DNA of 64,000 nt, from positions 992,001-1,056,000 of the forward strand of contig NZ_SJPP01000001.1 of the NCBI RefSeq assembly GCF_007860075.1, given 5' to 3'. This DNA comes from Symmachiella macrocystis (GTDB lineage: Bacteria; Planctomycetota; Planctomycetia; Planctomycetales; Planctomycetaceae). Position 1 is the stretch's first letter; each line of letters starts with the position of its first letter. The notes beneath the pieces were generated by a model, which worked only from the letters and a program-made list of their open reading frames with translations, was not told where the DNA came from and made no database searches. Positions 35,145 to 44,356 of this stretch are shown piece by piece. The translations under genes were made by a program, and so were the position numbers.

Positions 35145-35208
35145 CAGACTTGGTAAATTTGAAGCGATGGTATCCACAAAATGCCGAGTAAAGAGTTTAC
35201 CAAGTCTG
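35145..35208. repeat. Perfect 13-nt inverted repeat with a 38-nt loop
   Basis: CAGACTTGGTAAA (35145-35157) and TTTACCAAGTCTG (35196-35208) are exact inverses. It lies 35 nt after the polysaccharide-export stop. There is no T-run, so this is not a classical terminator; it may be an RNA-stabilising hairpin or an operator. Confidence 0.7.
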
Positions 35209-35235
35209 ATGTGGCGAATGGCCTAGACATTTTAG

Positions 35236-35263
35236 TTTACTTCGCTGCTTTTCCAGGTATAAT
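35236..35263 (+). promoter_or_regulatory. Candidate sigma-70 promoter for the small secreted gene
   Basis: TTTACT and a consensus TATAAT are separated by 16 nt, about 90 nt upstream of the ATG at 35353. The -10 box is perfect; the -35 box matches 4 of 6. Confidence 0.5.
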
Positions 35264-35352
35264 CGTTGATAAGGCAAGCACATTTGGATCAACGGATTTT
35301 CGATGGTACCGGATGTGACAAACCCCCAACGACTTAAATAGGGTGACGAACC

Positions 35353-35748
35353 ATGTTACGACGAACTCTGCTCGTACCCGCGGTAATGTTAATTCTGAGC
35401 ACCGTTGTTGAAGTGGATGCCAATGCGCAAGCACCAACTCGACGACCGCGCCGGCCCAGCGTCCGCAGTAATCCTCCCGTCAGCCCTTACTTGAACTTGT
35501 TGCGCCGCGACGCCTCAATTGGCGAGAATTATTTCAACCTCGTCCGTCCGCAACAAGAATTCCGTCAAGGGATTGTGAATAACAACCAAGAGATCGGACA
35601 GTTGCGGCAGCAAACCAACAACCTGCAGTTGGAACAGCAAGACACGGTGAATTATATTCGCCGACAGGCCGCCGGCTCCCGCTTGGGCATCACCGGACAC
35701 ACCTCATCGTTCATGAACCACAGCCAATACTATGGCGGCGGGCGTTAA
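35353..35748 (+). CDS. Small secreted protein of unknown function
   Basis: A protein of 131 residues with a signal peptide (LLVPAVMLILSTVVEVDANA). A proline/arginine-rich stretch follows, then a predicted helix with Gln/Asn repeats (NNNQEIGQLRQQTNNLQLEQ, about residues 75-94) that may form a coiled coil. It sits just downstream of a promoter-like sequence and upstream of a strong terminator, so it is probably a single-gene unit. No family is recognised. It has a single frame with no competing frame and a terminator right after it. Confidence 0.7.
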   Translation: MLRRTLLVPAVMLILSTVVEVDANAQAPTRRPRRPSVRSNPPVSPYLNLLRRDASIGENYFNLVRPQQEFRQGIVNNNQEIGQLRQQTNNLQLEQQDTVNYIRRQAAGSRLGITGHTSSFMNHSQYYGGGR

Positions 35749-35788
35749 CTGCTGTCTGGCCATGCTCAATGAACCACGACACACAACG

Positions 35789-35828
35789 CGGTTCGGCTCT
35801 TCTCAAAAAAGAGTCGAACCGTTTTTTT
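35789..35828 (+). terminator. Rho-independent terminator
   Basis: CGGTTCG/CTCTT pairs with AAGAG/CGAACCG across a short A-rich loop, followed by seven T residues. It follows the small secreted gene, whose stop lies about 40 nt before it. Confidence 0.88.
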
Positions 35829-35839
35829 GTGCGCTCATT

Positions 35840-36907
35840 TCACCGTGACTCGGAGCCGAATGCCCGGCGAATCTTCTCACCGATCAATGGATCAACCATC
35901 GCTGCTGTCGCAATGTGTACGCTGGACGCCCCTGCACTCAAATGAGCACGCACGTCATCCGCACTGCCAATCCCTCCGACGCCGATGATTTCTAATTCAG
36001 CCCGCTGCTCGATGATCTCCTGCCGGAAGCGTTCGACCTGCTTTAGCGCAGCGTCACGTGTCGCGAGACCACAGATTCCGCGCGGATCGCCGTAAAACAA
36101 CAAGTCCGCTCCATCAGCAGCCACTGTCGCCGCCACGCTATTGGTCATCGCCAATCCATCCGCATACGGATGCACAGCTGTGATCAATGCCAACATCGCT
36201 GCATCATCCGTAACATGGCCGATCTTAATGATGTAAGGTGTGCGGCCGACCGCTTGGCGAACCGCCTCGGCAATACAACGCGCGGCATCGGGTTGCAGAT
36301 ACAACTGGCCGTCGCACGTGTTGACGTTGGGACAAGAGAAGTTGGTCTCCACGCAGTCGGCGCCGCTGTCGACCGCCCATTTCGCGCACTGTGCATAGTC
36401 GGCGGCTAAATCCTCGATGGACCACCCCGGCTCGATGCTACCGACGACTGACACCGACAGCACTTTCTCCGGCGCCAATTGATCGCGTGTACGTTGCACA
36501 TCCGCCCGCCAAACGTCCGGCGGTTGCGAAGGCATTCCAAACGATACGGCCCAACTCCCCCGCATCGTCTCCGAAACGGGAATCGCCGACTCGCCGCCGC
36601 GCATCATGCCGTCAACTTCAACCGGCTGTAGGTTGGGCAGCGGATAACAGTCCCGCGCACTGCTGCGAACCGTCTTATAGGTCAAGACGTCAAAGCCCAA
36701 ACTCGCATAATACAACAGCCAGGCACCGTTCAATAACGGCCCGGCTGGAATTCCCAACGGTGAAGGAACTGGCAACCCGCAAAACGACCATGTCCCCTCA
36801 ACGGGCGCAAGATCCAACTCGACCGGTTCCGGCGGATGGTCGTAGTTCCAGGCATAACTTCGACGCGGGTCATAACGAGGCAGGTTGTTGAGAGCGTGTG
36901 TTTCCAT
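35840..36907 (-). CDS. Dihydroorotate dehydrogenase-like FMN enzyme
   Basis: A protein of 355 residues. It has a TIM-barrel flavin site: SPLGIPAGPLLNGAWL, FDVLTYKTVRS, SVSVVGS, CVETNFSCPNVNTCDGQ (Asn/Cys/Pro active-site region), YIIKIGH, ADGLAMTNSVAAT and IIGVGGIGSADDVRAHLSAGASSVHIATAAM (phosphate-binding GG). These are DHODH class motifs. The catalytic residue of class 1 is a Cys and of class 2 a Ser; the segment here is SCPN near residue 190, so class cannot be settled. No other pyrimidine genes are close. It could be a pathway-independent paralogue. Confidence 0.8.
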   Translation of the reverse strand: METHALNNLPRYDPRRSYAWNYDHPPEPVELDLAPVEGTWSFCGLPVPSPLGIPAGPLLNGAWLLYYASLGFDVLTYKTVRSSARDCYPLPNLQPVEVDGMMRGGESAIPVSETMRGSWAVSFGMPSQPPDVWRADVQRTRDQLAPEKVLSVSVVGSIEPGWSIEDLAADYAQCAKWAVDSGADCVETNFSCPNVNTCDGQLYLQPDAARCIAEAVRQAVGRTPYIIKIGHVTDDAAMLALITAVHPYADGLAMTNSVAATVAADGADLLFYGDPRGICGLATRDAALKQVERFRQEIIEQRAELEIIGVGGIGSADDVRAHLSAGASSVHIATAAMVDPLIGEKIRRAFGSESR

Positions 36908-36947
36908 CCCGCAAGTTTAAAGTCTCAGGGGCGGAACCGCCAAGTCA

Positions 36948-37409
36948 TCAACCGCTGATATGATCCGCAGGCCGCGAATCCGATTTCCGCCAGGGCCATC
37001 TGGGCGGCACGATGATCAATGTCGCAACCACAGATAATCCGAAGAGCGTGTACATCACCGTGAAGGTCGCAGGCGACAAATCCATGAAGAGCACATCGTG
37101 CACCCATCGACCAACGAAGTCACCAGGATAGTCGCCGGTTCCCGCTTTTTGGCGGAGGAATTTCTCCAGCGTCGTCAACGGGCAAACTATCCCCAGCCAG
37201 GATTCAATGACGACGATCAGAATCATCGTCAAATGCACGCTGCGAAACCAAAAGTTGGAGACCCACCGTTTGCCCGACAGCGACCCGACTAATACGGCCA
37301 GTAGGCCGAAGATCACAAAGGCCACATAGGCGCCGTGCAGAAACACGACGGCATCGGCAAGTAGGGAATACAGCGTCTGCATACAAACTACGATGCAACG
37401 CAGACGCAT
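36948..37409 (-). CDS. DUF2784 family membrane protein
   Basis: A protein of 153 residues with four predicted helices: DAVVFLHGAYVAFVIFGLLA, HLTMILIVVIESWLGIVCPL with the conserved Trp and CPLTTLE, and two near the C-terminus. This matches DUF2784, an uncharacterised small integral membrane family. The ATG at 37409 has GGGA 6 nt before it; an internal ATG (37382, MQTLYSLLAD) matches the usual family N-terminus better and is the alternative. Function unknown. Confidence 0.8.
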   Translation of the reverse strand: MRLRCIVVCMQTLYSLLADAVVFLHGAYVAFVIFGLLAVLVGSLSGKRWVSNFWFRSVHLTMILIVVIESWLGIVCPLTTLEKFLRQKAGTGDYPGDFVGRWVHDVLFMDLSPATFTVMYTLFGLSVVATLIIVPPRWPWRKSDSRPADHISG

Positions 37410-37478
37410 TTTATTCCCGGCAAGTGCGACAATTTCACAACTTGCTCGACCGAGCGATCGCGAAGTTCATCCCCCACA

Positions 37479-37835
37479 CTACTCGTTGGGGTCGACCTTT
37501 TCCAGAAATGTTCCGCCGCTGATGAACATGCCGCCTTCGCAAGGATGGCACCACTCCAACTGCACGCGATAGTGAAACTCGCGGCTGTCGCTGGCCAATT
37601 TCACCAACACGATTCCAGGTGAAACCGAACCTTTGTGCAACAGTCCAATCCCCAGACGGCTGATCTCACGCGTCATGCAGGCAATGATATTGCCCCGCGA
37701 AGTGACGATTTCAGCAGGGACGGATAGATCCAATCGCTCCACCGCCCGGTCATGATGGTCCTCAGAATCGCCGATGCTTTCCAGAACACGTTTTAAGTCA
37801 TCTGTTGTGGGTCGGCTCCAGGGATCGCTCGACAT
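37479..37835 (-). CDS. PilZ-domain-like protein
   Basis: A protein of about 118 residues. The motif RAVER (RxxxR) near residues 31-35 and EISRLGIGLL (normally [D/N]xSxxG, here Glu for Asp/Asn) match the c-di-GMP binding PilZ domain. HYRVQLEWCHPCEGGMFISGGTFL is the later strand. A c-di-GMP effector role is therefore plausible, but the Glu substitution means that binding needs a test. The ATG at 37835 has GGAG 9 nt before it; GTG 37844 is an alternative. Confidence 0.6.
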   Translation of the reverse strand: MSSDPWSRPTTDDLKRVLESIGDSEDHHDRAVERLDLSVPAEIVTSRGNIIACMTREISRLGIGLLHKGSVSPGIVLVKLASDSREFHYRVQLEWCHPCEGGMFISGGTFLEKVDPNE

Positions 37836-38082
37836 CGCTGCCACTCCAAGTTGAAAATACGTTGATTAACGGGACGGAGACGCGGTTCAATTCCCTGAAG
37901 TATAGGTCGCCGCTAGCAGATAGGCGGACGTGCACATCCGGCCGGGTGAAATCCATTGCTCCGACAACCGTTGCAACCGGAATTTCGCGAACAACCACCG
38001 TGACACCCAACGTCCAGGGTACCCTGGGCATCACTCAGCAGCGCCGTTGACCGGCGCAGGAGTATTTTTCAGGACCGGAGGT

Positions 38083-39354
38083 TTACACCTCATCACGGGC
38101 GCGCGATCGCCGCCAGACGCCCCACGCAAACAACAGCCCAATGCCCACCAGCGAGCCGATCAGCAACGAATTGCGATCCGCCAATTTCGTCGGCCAAGCC
38201 TTGGCGACCCCCCGGAATTTGGGAGCCGGCAGCCGATTCGGAATTTGCACAACAGCGGCTTGAGCTTGTTGCTCTTCTTCGTCAACCAGACCGGCGTCGA
38301 TCTCGTCCAGTTCTCCCTCGGGCATCAACGCCTCAGGAAAAATGGCGCGGCGAAGTGCGTCTACCGGCGCAGGCGTTCTGTCGGCCAAAGGCCGTGCCGG
38401 CGACCGGAATTGATTAGCAAGTTTCGATCGCCCCGCCGGATTCTCAGTGGTTGAAGTATCGGCAGTCTCTGCAGAAGATGTCTTGGCCCCCCCCTCGGCG
38501 GATTCGTCGAAATTAAAGTCGGCCAACGTTGTGATGGACTGATTGGAGACACCGGTCGGCGGCGTCGTGGAAGGAGATTCGCTCCAAGGTTGCGGTTCGC
38601 GAATCGTCGGCACACTCTCTGGTATCGATTCGTCGATCTCGATGACGCCAATTTCTTTGGACAACTCCGCGTCGTCTGATAACTGATCCTCACTCGCACC
38701 CAACGCGGGTAAGCTGTCCAAGGTCTCCGGTTCTAAACCGGCATCATCCAAGTCTGTTTCGTCAGTCTCAGTCGTGTTAGCATCCTCGGCCCCATTCCCC
38801 CAAGGAAACCGCAACATCGACAACAATCGTTGGCCACGCGTGCGGACCGGAGGCACGGGTGCCTCTTCCGCTTCGGGATCGGCGTTCGTGTCAATTTGTT
38901 CGGCCAAAGCTGCGTCGTTCTCTTCAACGACGTTTTCAAGCGTTTCCGATTTCGGCGAATCGCCACTATTCCAATTGATCAACCGGCGCAGTGGATTGAA
39001 CGATTCAGTGGACTTGTCCGCCGGCTGCTCTGCCACGGTCTCATCATCGATCGCCACACCTTCGGTCGCAGCAGCGATGGCGCCGTCCAGCTCCGAAATG
39101 GTTTCATCAGCGGCCGGGACCTGCAATGCGGTGGCGGTGTTGCTGACCACACCAGCCTGTTCAGCCTGTCCATCGCCCGTTTCGGCGACATCTCGCGCAG
39201 CGGACGCACCGTCCACGCGGCTAAATCCGGCCGACGAGGGACGGGGCAGCGCCGAAGTACGTGGTCGTCGGGAACAGCCGACCCCTAAGAACATCAGCCC
39301 GACCAGCAACCACCCCATGGTCCGCATCATTCGATTTTTGGGGAGTTTTGACAT
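38083..39354 (-). CDS. Lipoprotein with acidic low-complexity region and C-terminal membrane helix
   Basis: A protein of 423 residues. It starts with a lipoprotein signal (TMGWLLVGLMFLGVGCS), so Cys27 is the lipidated residue. The middle is strongly acidic and Ser/Thr/Pro-rich with no visible fold. The C-terminus has one membrane helix (NSLLIGSLVGIGLLFAWGVW) followed by RRSRARDEV. A lipoprotein signal plus a C-terminal transmembrane helix is unusual; it could be anchored at both ends, bridging membrane and cell wall. It is transcribed away from the divergent parA-like gene. No family is recognised. Confidence 0.7.
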   Translation of the reverse strand: MSKLPKNRMMRTMGWLLVGLMFLGVGCSRRPRTSALPRPSSAGFSRVDGASAARDVAETGDGQAEQAGVVSNTATALQVPAADETISELDGAIAAATEGVAIDDETVAEQPADKSTESFNPLRRLINWNSGDSPKSETLENVVEENDAALAEQIDTNADPEAEEAPVPPVRTRGQRLLSMLRFPWGNGAEDANTTETDETDLDDAGLEPETLDSLPALGASEDQLSDDAELSKEIGVIEIDESIPESVPTIREPQPWSESPSTTPPTGVSNQSITTLADFNFDESAEGGAKTSSAETADTSTTENPAGRSKLANQFRSPARPLADRTPAPVDALRRAIFPEALMPEGELDEIDAGLVDEEEQQAQAAVVQIPNRLPAPKFRGVAKAWPTKLADRNSLLIGSLVGIGLLFAWGVWRRSRARDEV

Positions 39355-39628
39355 AACACAACTAGTTACCTGGGGCCGTCCGACAATTCGGAATTTCGGG
39401 GGAACGGTTTTTACGGAATCCGGACCGCTGACGCAACACCGTTTTTGCCCCGCTTTCCTATCCTAAAACCCTGGGCAATCTGCCGCCGAACTCCTCTTTC
39501 GCTCTTTTGGGATGAAGTCTATACTCCGCGCCTGCCTGCCCTAGGAGAAAACCGGGGCGCCACGAGCAGGTGATCGACACACGAGCCGTTTAGACGTTGC
39601 CCAAAAAACAGAGAGGGAAGGGAATCCC

Positions 39629-40453
39629 ATGCGCACGATCGTTGTAATGAATCAAAAAGGGGGCGTCGGAAAAACCACAACCAGCGTCAATTTATCCGCC
39701 GGGTTGGCAAATGCCGGACGCCGCGTTTGCTTGGTCGATCTCGACCCGCAAGCCCACGCCTCACTTCACGTAGGCATCGAAGCACATGGCAATACCCCCA
39801 CCATCTACGATGTCTTCGCCGACTCTAAAACCATGGCCGACGCTCGACAACTGGTCGCTTCGAATTTGTGGTGCATTCCCTCGAGCATTGATCTGGCCGC
39901 CGCCGAAATGGAACTGGCCGATGTCCCGGGCCGCGAACTCATCTTAAAAGCTGCCATCAACGAATTGCGTCAAAATGAATCCTACGATTACGTCGTCATG
40001 GATTGCCCCCCGTCGCTGGGCGTGTTGACAGTCAACGCGTTGGCGGCCGCCGAAGAAGTATTCATCCCCTTGCAGCCGCACTTCCTAGCACTGCACGGGC
40101 TGTCGAAATTGTTCGAAACCACAGCTCTCGTCAATCGACGACTGAACCGACAACTGCGGGTCAGCGGAGTCGTGCTCTGTATGTATGAGACGGGAACACG
40201 TCTGGCAGCGGACATTGCCGAAGACCTGGCCGAATTCTTGGAACACGCCGATCCGCACGCTCCTTGGGCGGGCGCTAGAATCTTCCGCAGCAAAATCCGC
40301 CGAAACATCAAATTGGCCGAGGCTCCCAGTCACGGCAAACCTATTTTTCAATATGCACCCAAATGCCATGGCTCAGAAGACTATGGCGCGCTCATCGAAG
40401 AAGTGATGGACAGCGAAAAATCCCAAACGATTGCACCGGCGCGGGCTGCATGA
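39629..40453 (+). CDS. ParA/Soj-family ATPase
   Basis: A protein of 274 residues with the deviant Walker A KGGVGKTT near residues 10-17, a [12 protein letters not shown] motif (Walker A' region) and [15 protein letters not shown] (Walker B and switch). The C-terminal segment [21 protein letters not shown] is typical of Soj-type ParA proteins. These ATPases bind DNA non-specifically in the ATP form and position chromosome, plasmid or protein cargo. No parB gene or parS-like palindrome is seen next to it, so it may be a chromosomal orphan. Its ATG has AGGGAAGGGAA about 6 nt before it. Confidence 0.92.
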   Translation: MRTIVVMNQKGGVGKTTTSVNLSAGLANAGRRVCLVDLDPQAHASLHVGIEAHGNTPTIYDVFADSKTMADARQLVASNLWCIPSSIDLAAAEMELADVPGRELILKAAINELRQNESYDYVVMDCPPSLGVLTVNALAAAEEVFIPLQPHFLALHGLSKLFETTALVNRRLNRQLRVSGVVLCMYETGTRLAADIAEDLAEFLEHADPHAPWAGARIFRSKIRRNIKLAEAPSHGKPIFQYAPKCHGSEDYGALIEEVMDSEKSQTIAPARAA

Positions 40454-40865
40454 TGCCGGGTTAATGATTCGCTTCTCCGCGCCGGAGAAGCCGCCGCCCA
40501 TGGGGCGGTATGGGACGCGTAACGCCACGGGATTGGGAGTCGGCGTCACCACGGGGGGAACGAAATCATCGACATTCGCTTTTCGGCGTCTCGCCGACAT
40601 GATCGATCTTTGCGCGCAGTGCCCCTATGCGGTACGCGACATGCTCGCGTTTGTGACACCGTTGTCACAAAACCAATCACTCCCGTGAGAAATGCTGCGC
40701 AATTTTTAAAAAAACTTGGTTTTCTTGCAATGATTTCACCATTCCCGACGTCTTATAACGTGGACCATTGCATCCGCCGCTGCCTAAGACCGTTAATTAG
40801 CTCACGGCAATTTGATTCCGCTAGACACCACAACTCTTCTGTATAAATCTGCGAGGCATTGTCCC
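40454..40865. other. Intergenic region before the giant-protein gene
   Basis: This is the region between the parA-like stop and the giant-protein gene start. Short frames here have no ribosome binding sites. It presumably contains the promoter for the giant-protein pair; I could not place a convincing one. Confidence 0.45.
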
Positions 40866-43800
40866 ATGCGAATACGTTCGCTCACCACACGCATGTTATT
40901 TGGCGCATTGTGCTGCGGATTAGTCGCCGCACTGCCCATCAACGCCTTTCCCCAAGAGACGCCCGCTACGGAAGTCGCGGACGATTCGCAACCGGAAACC
41001 AGTCCCCCCGAGGAACCCAATCCGGCCGCGAAGACCAATCCAGCGGCAGACTGGGAGCGGCTGATTTACCTGCCCTACAAAAACCTCAAACAGGTCTTTG
41101 AAAAGGAAACAGCGACCGTTTTCATGCCGTACTCCCAGTACCTCAAACTCTGGGCCGGCAAGACCATACCTGATGGCGACACCCCCAAACCCCCGGTCGG
41201 GGCTGTGATTTCTCGGGCGGATTATCGCGGAAAAGTCGTCAATGATTTGGTGAAAATCGAAGCGGTCTTCACCGTGCAAGTGCTCGGCAAACCATGGGCT
41301 GAGGTCCCCTTGCAATTCGGCGACGCTGCTGTCGGAAAGATGACTGCCAGTAACGAACAGATTCTATTACGTGGCACCGGCGAAGGGACGTATGCCTTAC
41401 TGCTTCCCGAAAAAGGGGAACACACGGTGACGTTGGAACTCGTGTCGCGAATCCGCACCTCGCCCGATGGACGAAGTTTCTCACTGCAATGTCCCACGGT
41501 CGGCATCACCAACTTCGATTTGGAAATCCCCGCCGCCGACCAAACGGTCGAAGTCACGCCGCATCTTGTCTCGACACCGATCAAAACCGAAGGGAACCTC
41601 ACCCGCGTACAAGCGGGATTGGGAGCGACGAAGACCATTTCCGCGCGGTGGCATCCCCGTGTTAGTTCCGCTCCCGAAATGGACCTGCTGGCCAGCGTCG
41701 AAAACCAATTGGACATTCGCGTCGCGGACGGGCTGATCCACACGCACGCAGCGCTTGCCTACAAAGTCCTACGGGGCAATTTGGACCAAGTCCGCATCGC
41801 CGTGCCCACCGGGCATCGCATTCTCGATGTCGCCTCTCCCGCGCTCAAAGGCTGGCAGGCGGCCAAGGAACAATCGGGACAGGTGATCACTGTCGATCTG
41901 CTGCCGGGCAAATCACGGACAATCACGATCGAAGTCCATACCGAACGTCCAGTCCCGGATGACACGTTTGCCCTCGCAGGCATCGATCCCGACGGCGTGA
42001 ATCATGGGATTCACGCGCGAGGCGCGGTTCGGGAAAGCGGTTTGATTTCCGTCAACCATGCTGCGGACATCACCCTGCCGATCGAAACCCAAACCGGCCT
42101 CACACGGATTGAATCGGCCGAAATCCCCAAATCCCTGCGGCGACCGGGCGGCATGTACTTCAAATTCTACACCCGCGACTTCGACTTCCAACTGCGTGCC
42201 AAACCCGTGGAACCACGGATAGTCGTTGCGCAAAATACGCGACTGGAATTTCGGGATGATGAACTGCACGTCGACACCATTTCAATTTATACCGTCGAAC
42301 GAGCCGGCGTTTTTGAACTCCGCTATCAGTTACCTGAAAACTTCAAAGTTACCGCCGTCCATTGCGAGCAAATGGAAAAATATACGGTCACCGACGACAC
42401 GCAAGAATTGGTGGTTGCCCTCTCGCAAAAAAACATGGGCCAGATCCGTGTCGCCATCAGCGGCAATGTGGATTTCCAGGCCGGTAAGGAAAAAACCGAA
42501 CTCAAACTCCCCGTGCTGACACCCATCGGCACCACCCGCGAAACGGGGACCGTCGCTGTCTTCGCGCCGGAGGCGATAGAAATCGTCACCGAAGAAGATG
42601 CGGTCATCGCCGCACAACCCATCCGTCCCCGCAACATCCATCCCGTCCACAATATGCGGCTCGCAGCCGTCTGGGCGTATACGCGGCGTCCCATGGAAAT
42701 CACCGTCACCACGCTCCGCAAACCGACGCGTTTGTCCGCATCGGTCGGAACGCAGGTGAACATCAAACAAGAACTTGTTGAAGTCAACGCTCTGTTGCAC
42801 TTCAACATTCAATACGCCGGCATCGATACGTTTGTCTTCTCCGTGCCGGAGTCCGTTGAGGATGTTCAAATCGAAAATGTCGATTCCGGAAACGGAACCG
42901 CCATCAAACAGAGAAGCCGCGCGGACGAAGCTGAAGAGGGTTGGGCCACCTGGACCGTCGTGATGCAACGCGATGTCACCGGTTCACAACAGTTTCGCGT
43001 CAAATATGACCTCAAACCCGAGACCGAGGGGACAACCGCAACGGTGCTGATCGAACCGCCGCGCATCTTGGACGTTCCGGCCAATAATTCCCGCGGCACA
43101 GCAGCGGTCACCCCGGCGCGCGTCTATGGCGAAGTCTCCGTCAACAAGGATCGCGCATTGTCCGTTGCCGCTGCCACCGAGACGCTGGAAGCCATCGACG
43201 TACGCGAACTAAAACTGCTCGATCAAAACACGGATCTGGCCTATCGTTACTTCAAACAGCCGGTCGACGTCCAACTGACCGCCTCGAAACACGAACTCCA
43301 AGAGGTCGTCGAAACAGTCGTCCCCCGCGCTTTAATCGAAGCCGTGGCCAGCACCGATGCGGGAACGACCTATCGCTGCCGCTACAAAATCACCTCTAGC
43401 GAACGCCAACGCCTCTCGATCGATTTACCCGCCGAAGCAGAATTGCTGGGCGTGACGGTCGCCGGTAAACGGGGATCGCTCGAACGCAACGCCGCCGCAA
43501 AACCCCCGGCCGGTTGGGAATCGTTTTTTGTCAACGTCGCCCGCGAAGGCAGCTCTGAAAAACCGTTTTACTTAATGGTCCTGTTCCGCGTGGAACGCGC
43601 AACTGCGACTTTCCCCCAATGGGGCGGACCACTCACGATCGACATCCCCCGCATTGGCGGCTCCAACGCCGTACCGGTCCAGCAACTTCGCGTCGCCGCC
43701 TGGGTCCCGGACGAATACGCGCTCGTCGGGTCTCCCGAGCAATTCAGTAATGACCGCCAGGCTTTCCCCAACTGGAATCCCGCGGCAATCGCCTCGACCG

Positions 43801-44282
43801 ACAACCCCAACGACCTCAATACCTGGATTGGCGGAGACTCGGCGGGACTGTTTGAATTTCCCATCTCCGGACACGCCTATAGTTACACCAACCTGGGCGG
43901 CACCGACCACTTTACTGTCACCTACTGGCGGTCCGCGATGTATATGGTCGTTATTAGCGGCGCGCTGTTCTTGGTGGCACTACTTTTGAGCAGAACATCA
44001 TGGCACAACAAACTCAGCGTGTTGGTTATCGGCGGATTCGTGTTGGCCCTGTTGGCGGTCCGCTTCCCGAACCTCGCCGTTCACGCATTCAGTGCTGCCC
44101 TACTGGGAATCATTGCCATGGCGGCATTGTGGTGTGTGCATAGCTTATTCCGGCTACGTCCGCATTTGCCGATTGGCGAAAACGTTTCTCAACTCGCGCA
44201 ACCGGTTTCCCTCGCAACCGTCGTCCCCCCTCCGGGCGTGTTTGCGGACTGGAATGCAAACTTCCGCAAGCGGCGTGATTAA
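40866..44282 (+). CDS. Large exported membrane protein with module shared with the next gene
   Basis: A protein of 1138 residues. It begins with a signal peptide (MLFGALCCGLVAALPINAF after MRIRSLTTR). A large exoplasmic part, probably beta-rich, runs to about residue 1020, then three or four helices close the C-terminus (MVVISGALFLVALLLS, LVIGGFVLALLAV, LLGIIAMAALWCVHSLF). Near residues 63-85 it has RLIYLPYKNLKQVFEKE, followed by VFMPYSQYLKLW and later PPVGAVISRADYRG. The same order of motifs recurs twice in the next gene. The ATG at 40866 has GCGAGG 9 nt upstream; the frame extends to 40812 without support. No enzyme motif is recognised. Function unknown. Confidence 0.85.
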   Translation: MRIRSLTTRMLFGALCCGLVAALPINAFPQETPATEVADDSQPETSPPEEPNPAAKTNPAADWERLIYLPYKNLKQVFEKETATVFMPYSQYLKLWAGKTIPDGDTPKPPVGAVISRADYRGKVVNDLVKIEAVFTVQVLGKPWAEVPLQFGDAAVGKMTASNEQILLRGTGEGTYALLLPEKGEHTVTLELVSRIRTSPDGRSFSLQCPTVGITNFDLEIPAADQTVEVTPHLVSTPIKTEGNLTRVQAGLGATKTISARWHPRVSSAPEMDLLASVENQLDIRVADGLIHTHAALAYKVLRGNLDQVRIAVPTGHRILDVASPALKGWQAAKEQSGQVITVDLLPGKSRTITIEVHTERPVPDDTFALAGIDPDGVNHGIHARGAVRESGLISVNHAADITLPIETQTGLTRIESAEIPKSLRRPGGMYFKFYTRDFDFQLRAKPVEPRIVVAQNTRLEFRDDELHVDTISIYTVERAGVFELRYQLPENFKVTAVHCEQMEKYTVTDDTQELVVALSQKNMGQIRVAISGNVDFQAGKEKTELKLPVLTPIGTTRETGTVAVFAPEAIEIVTEEDAVIAAQPIRPRNIHPVHNMRLAAVWAYTRRPMEITVTTLRKPTRLSASVGTQVNIKQELVEVNALLHFNIQYAGIDTFVFSVPESVEDVQIENVDSGNGTAIKQRSRADEAEEGWATWTVVMQRDVTGSQQFRVKYDLKPETEGTTATVLIEPPRILDVPANNSRGTAAVTPARVYGEVSVNKDRALSVAAATETLEAIDVRELKLLDQNTDLAYRYFKQPVDVQLTASKHELQEVVETVVPRALIEAVASTDAGTTYRCRYKITSSERQRLSIDLPAEAELLGVTVAGKRGSLERNAAAKPPAGWESFFVNVAREGSSEKPFYLMVLFRVERATATFPQWGGPLTIDIPRIGGSNAVPVQQLRVAAWVPDEYALVGSPEQFSNDRQAFPNWNPAAIASTDNPNDLNTWIGGDSAGLFEFPISGHAYSYTNLGGTDHFTVTYWRSAMYMVVISGALFLVALLLSRTSWHNKLSVLVIGGFVLALLAVRFPNLAVHAFSAALLGIIAMAALWCVHSLFRLRPHLPIGENVSQLAQPVSLATVVPPPGVFADWNANFRKRRD

Positions 44283-44356
44283 TTCGTCGCCCGGTCGACC
44301 GAATCGTTGAGTCACAACATCCAGCCAGATGCAACTCAGTTCAGGTAGGAATCGTC

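Noticed and set aside
37870-37900. GGTTCAAT-like string resembling a tRNA T-loop
   Set aside because: No paired T-arm, acceptor stem or anticodon arm can be drawn around it.
40454-40865. Short frames between the parA-like gene and the giant-protein gene
   Set aside because: None has a ribosome binding site or a recognisable domain.
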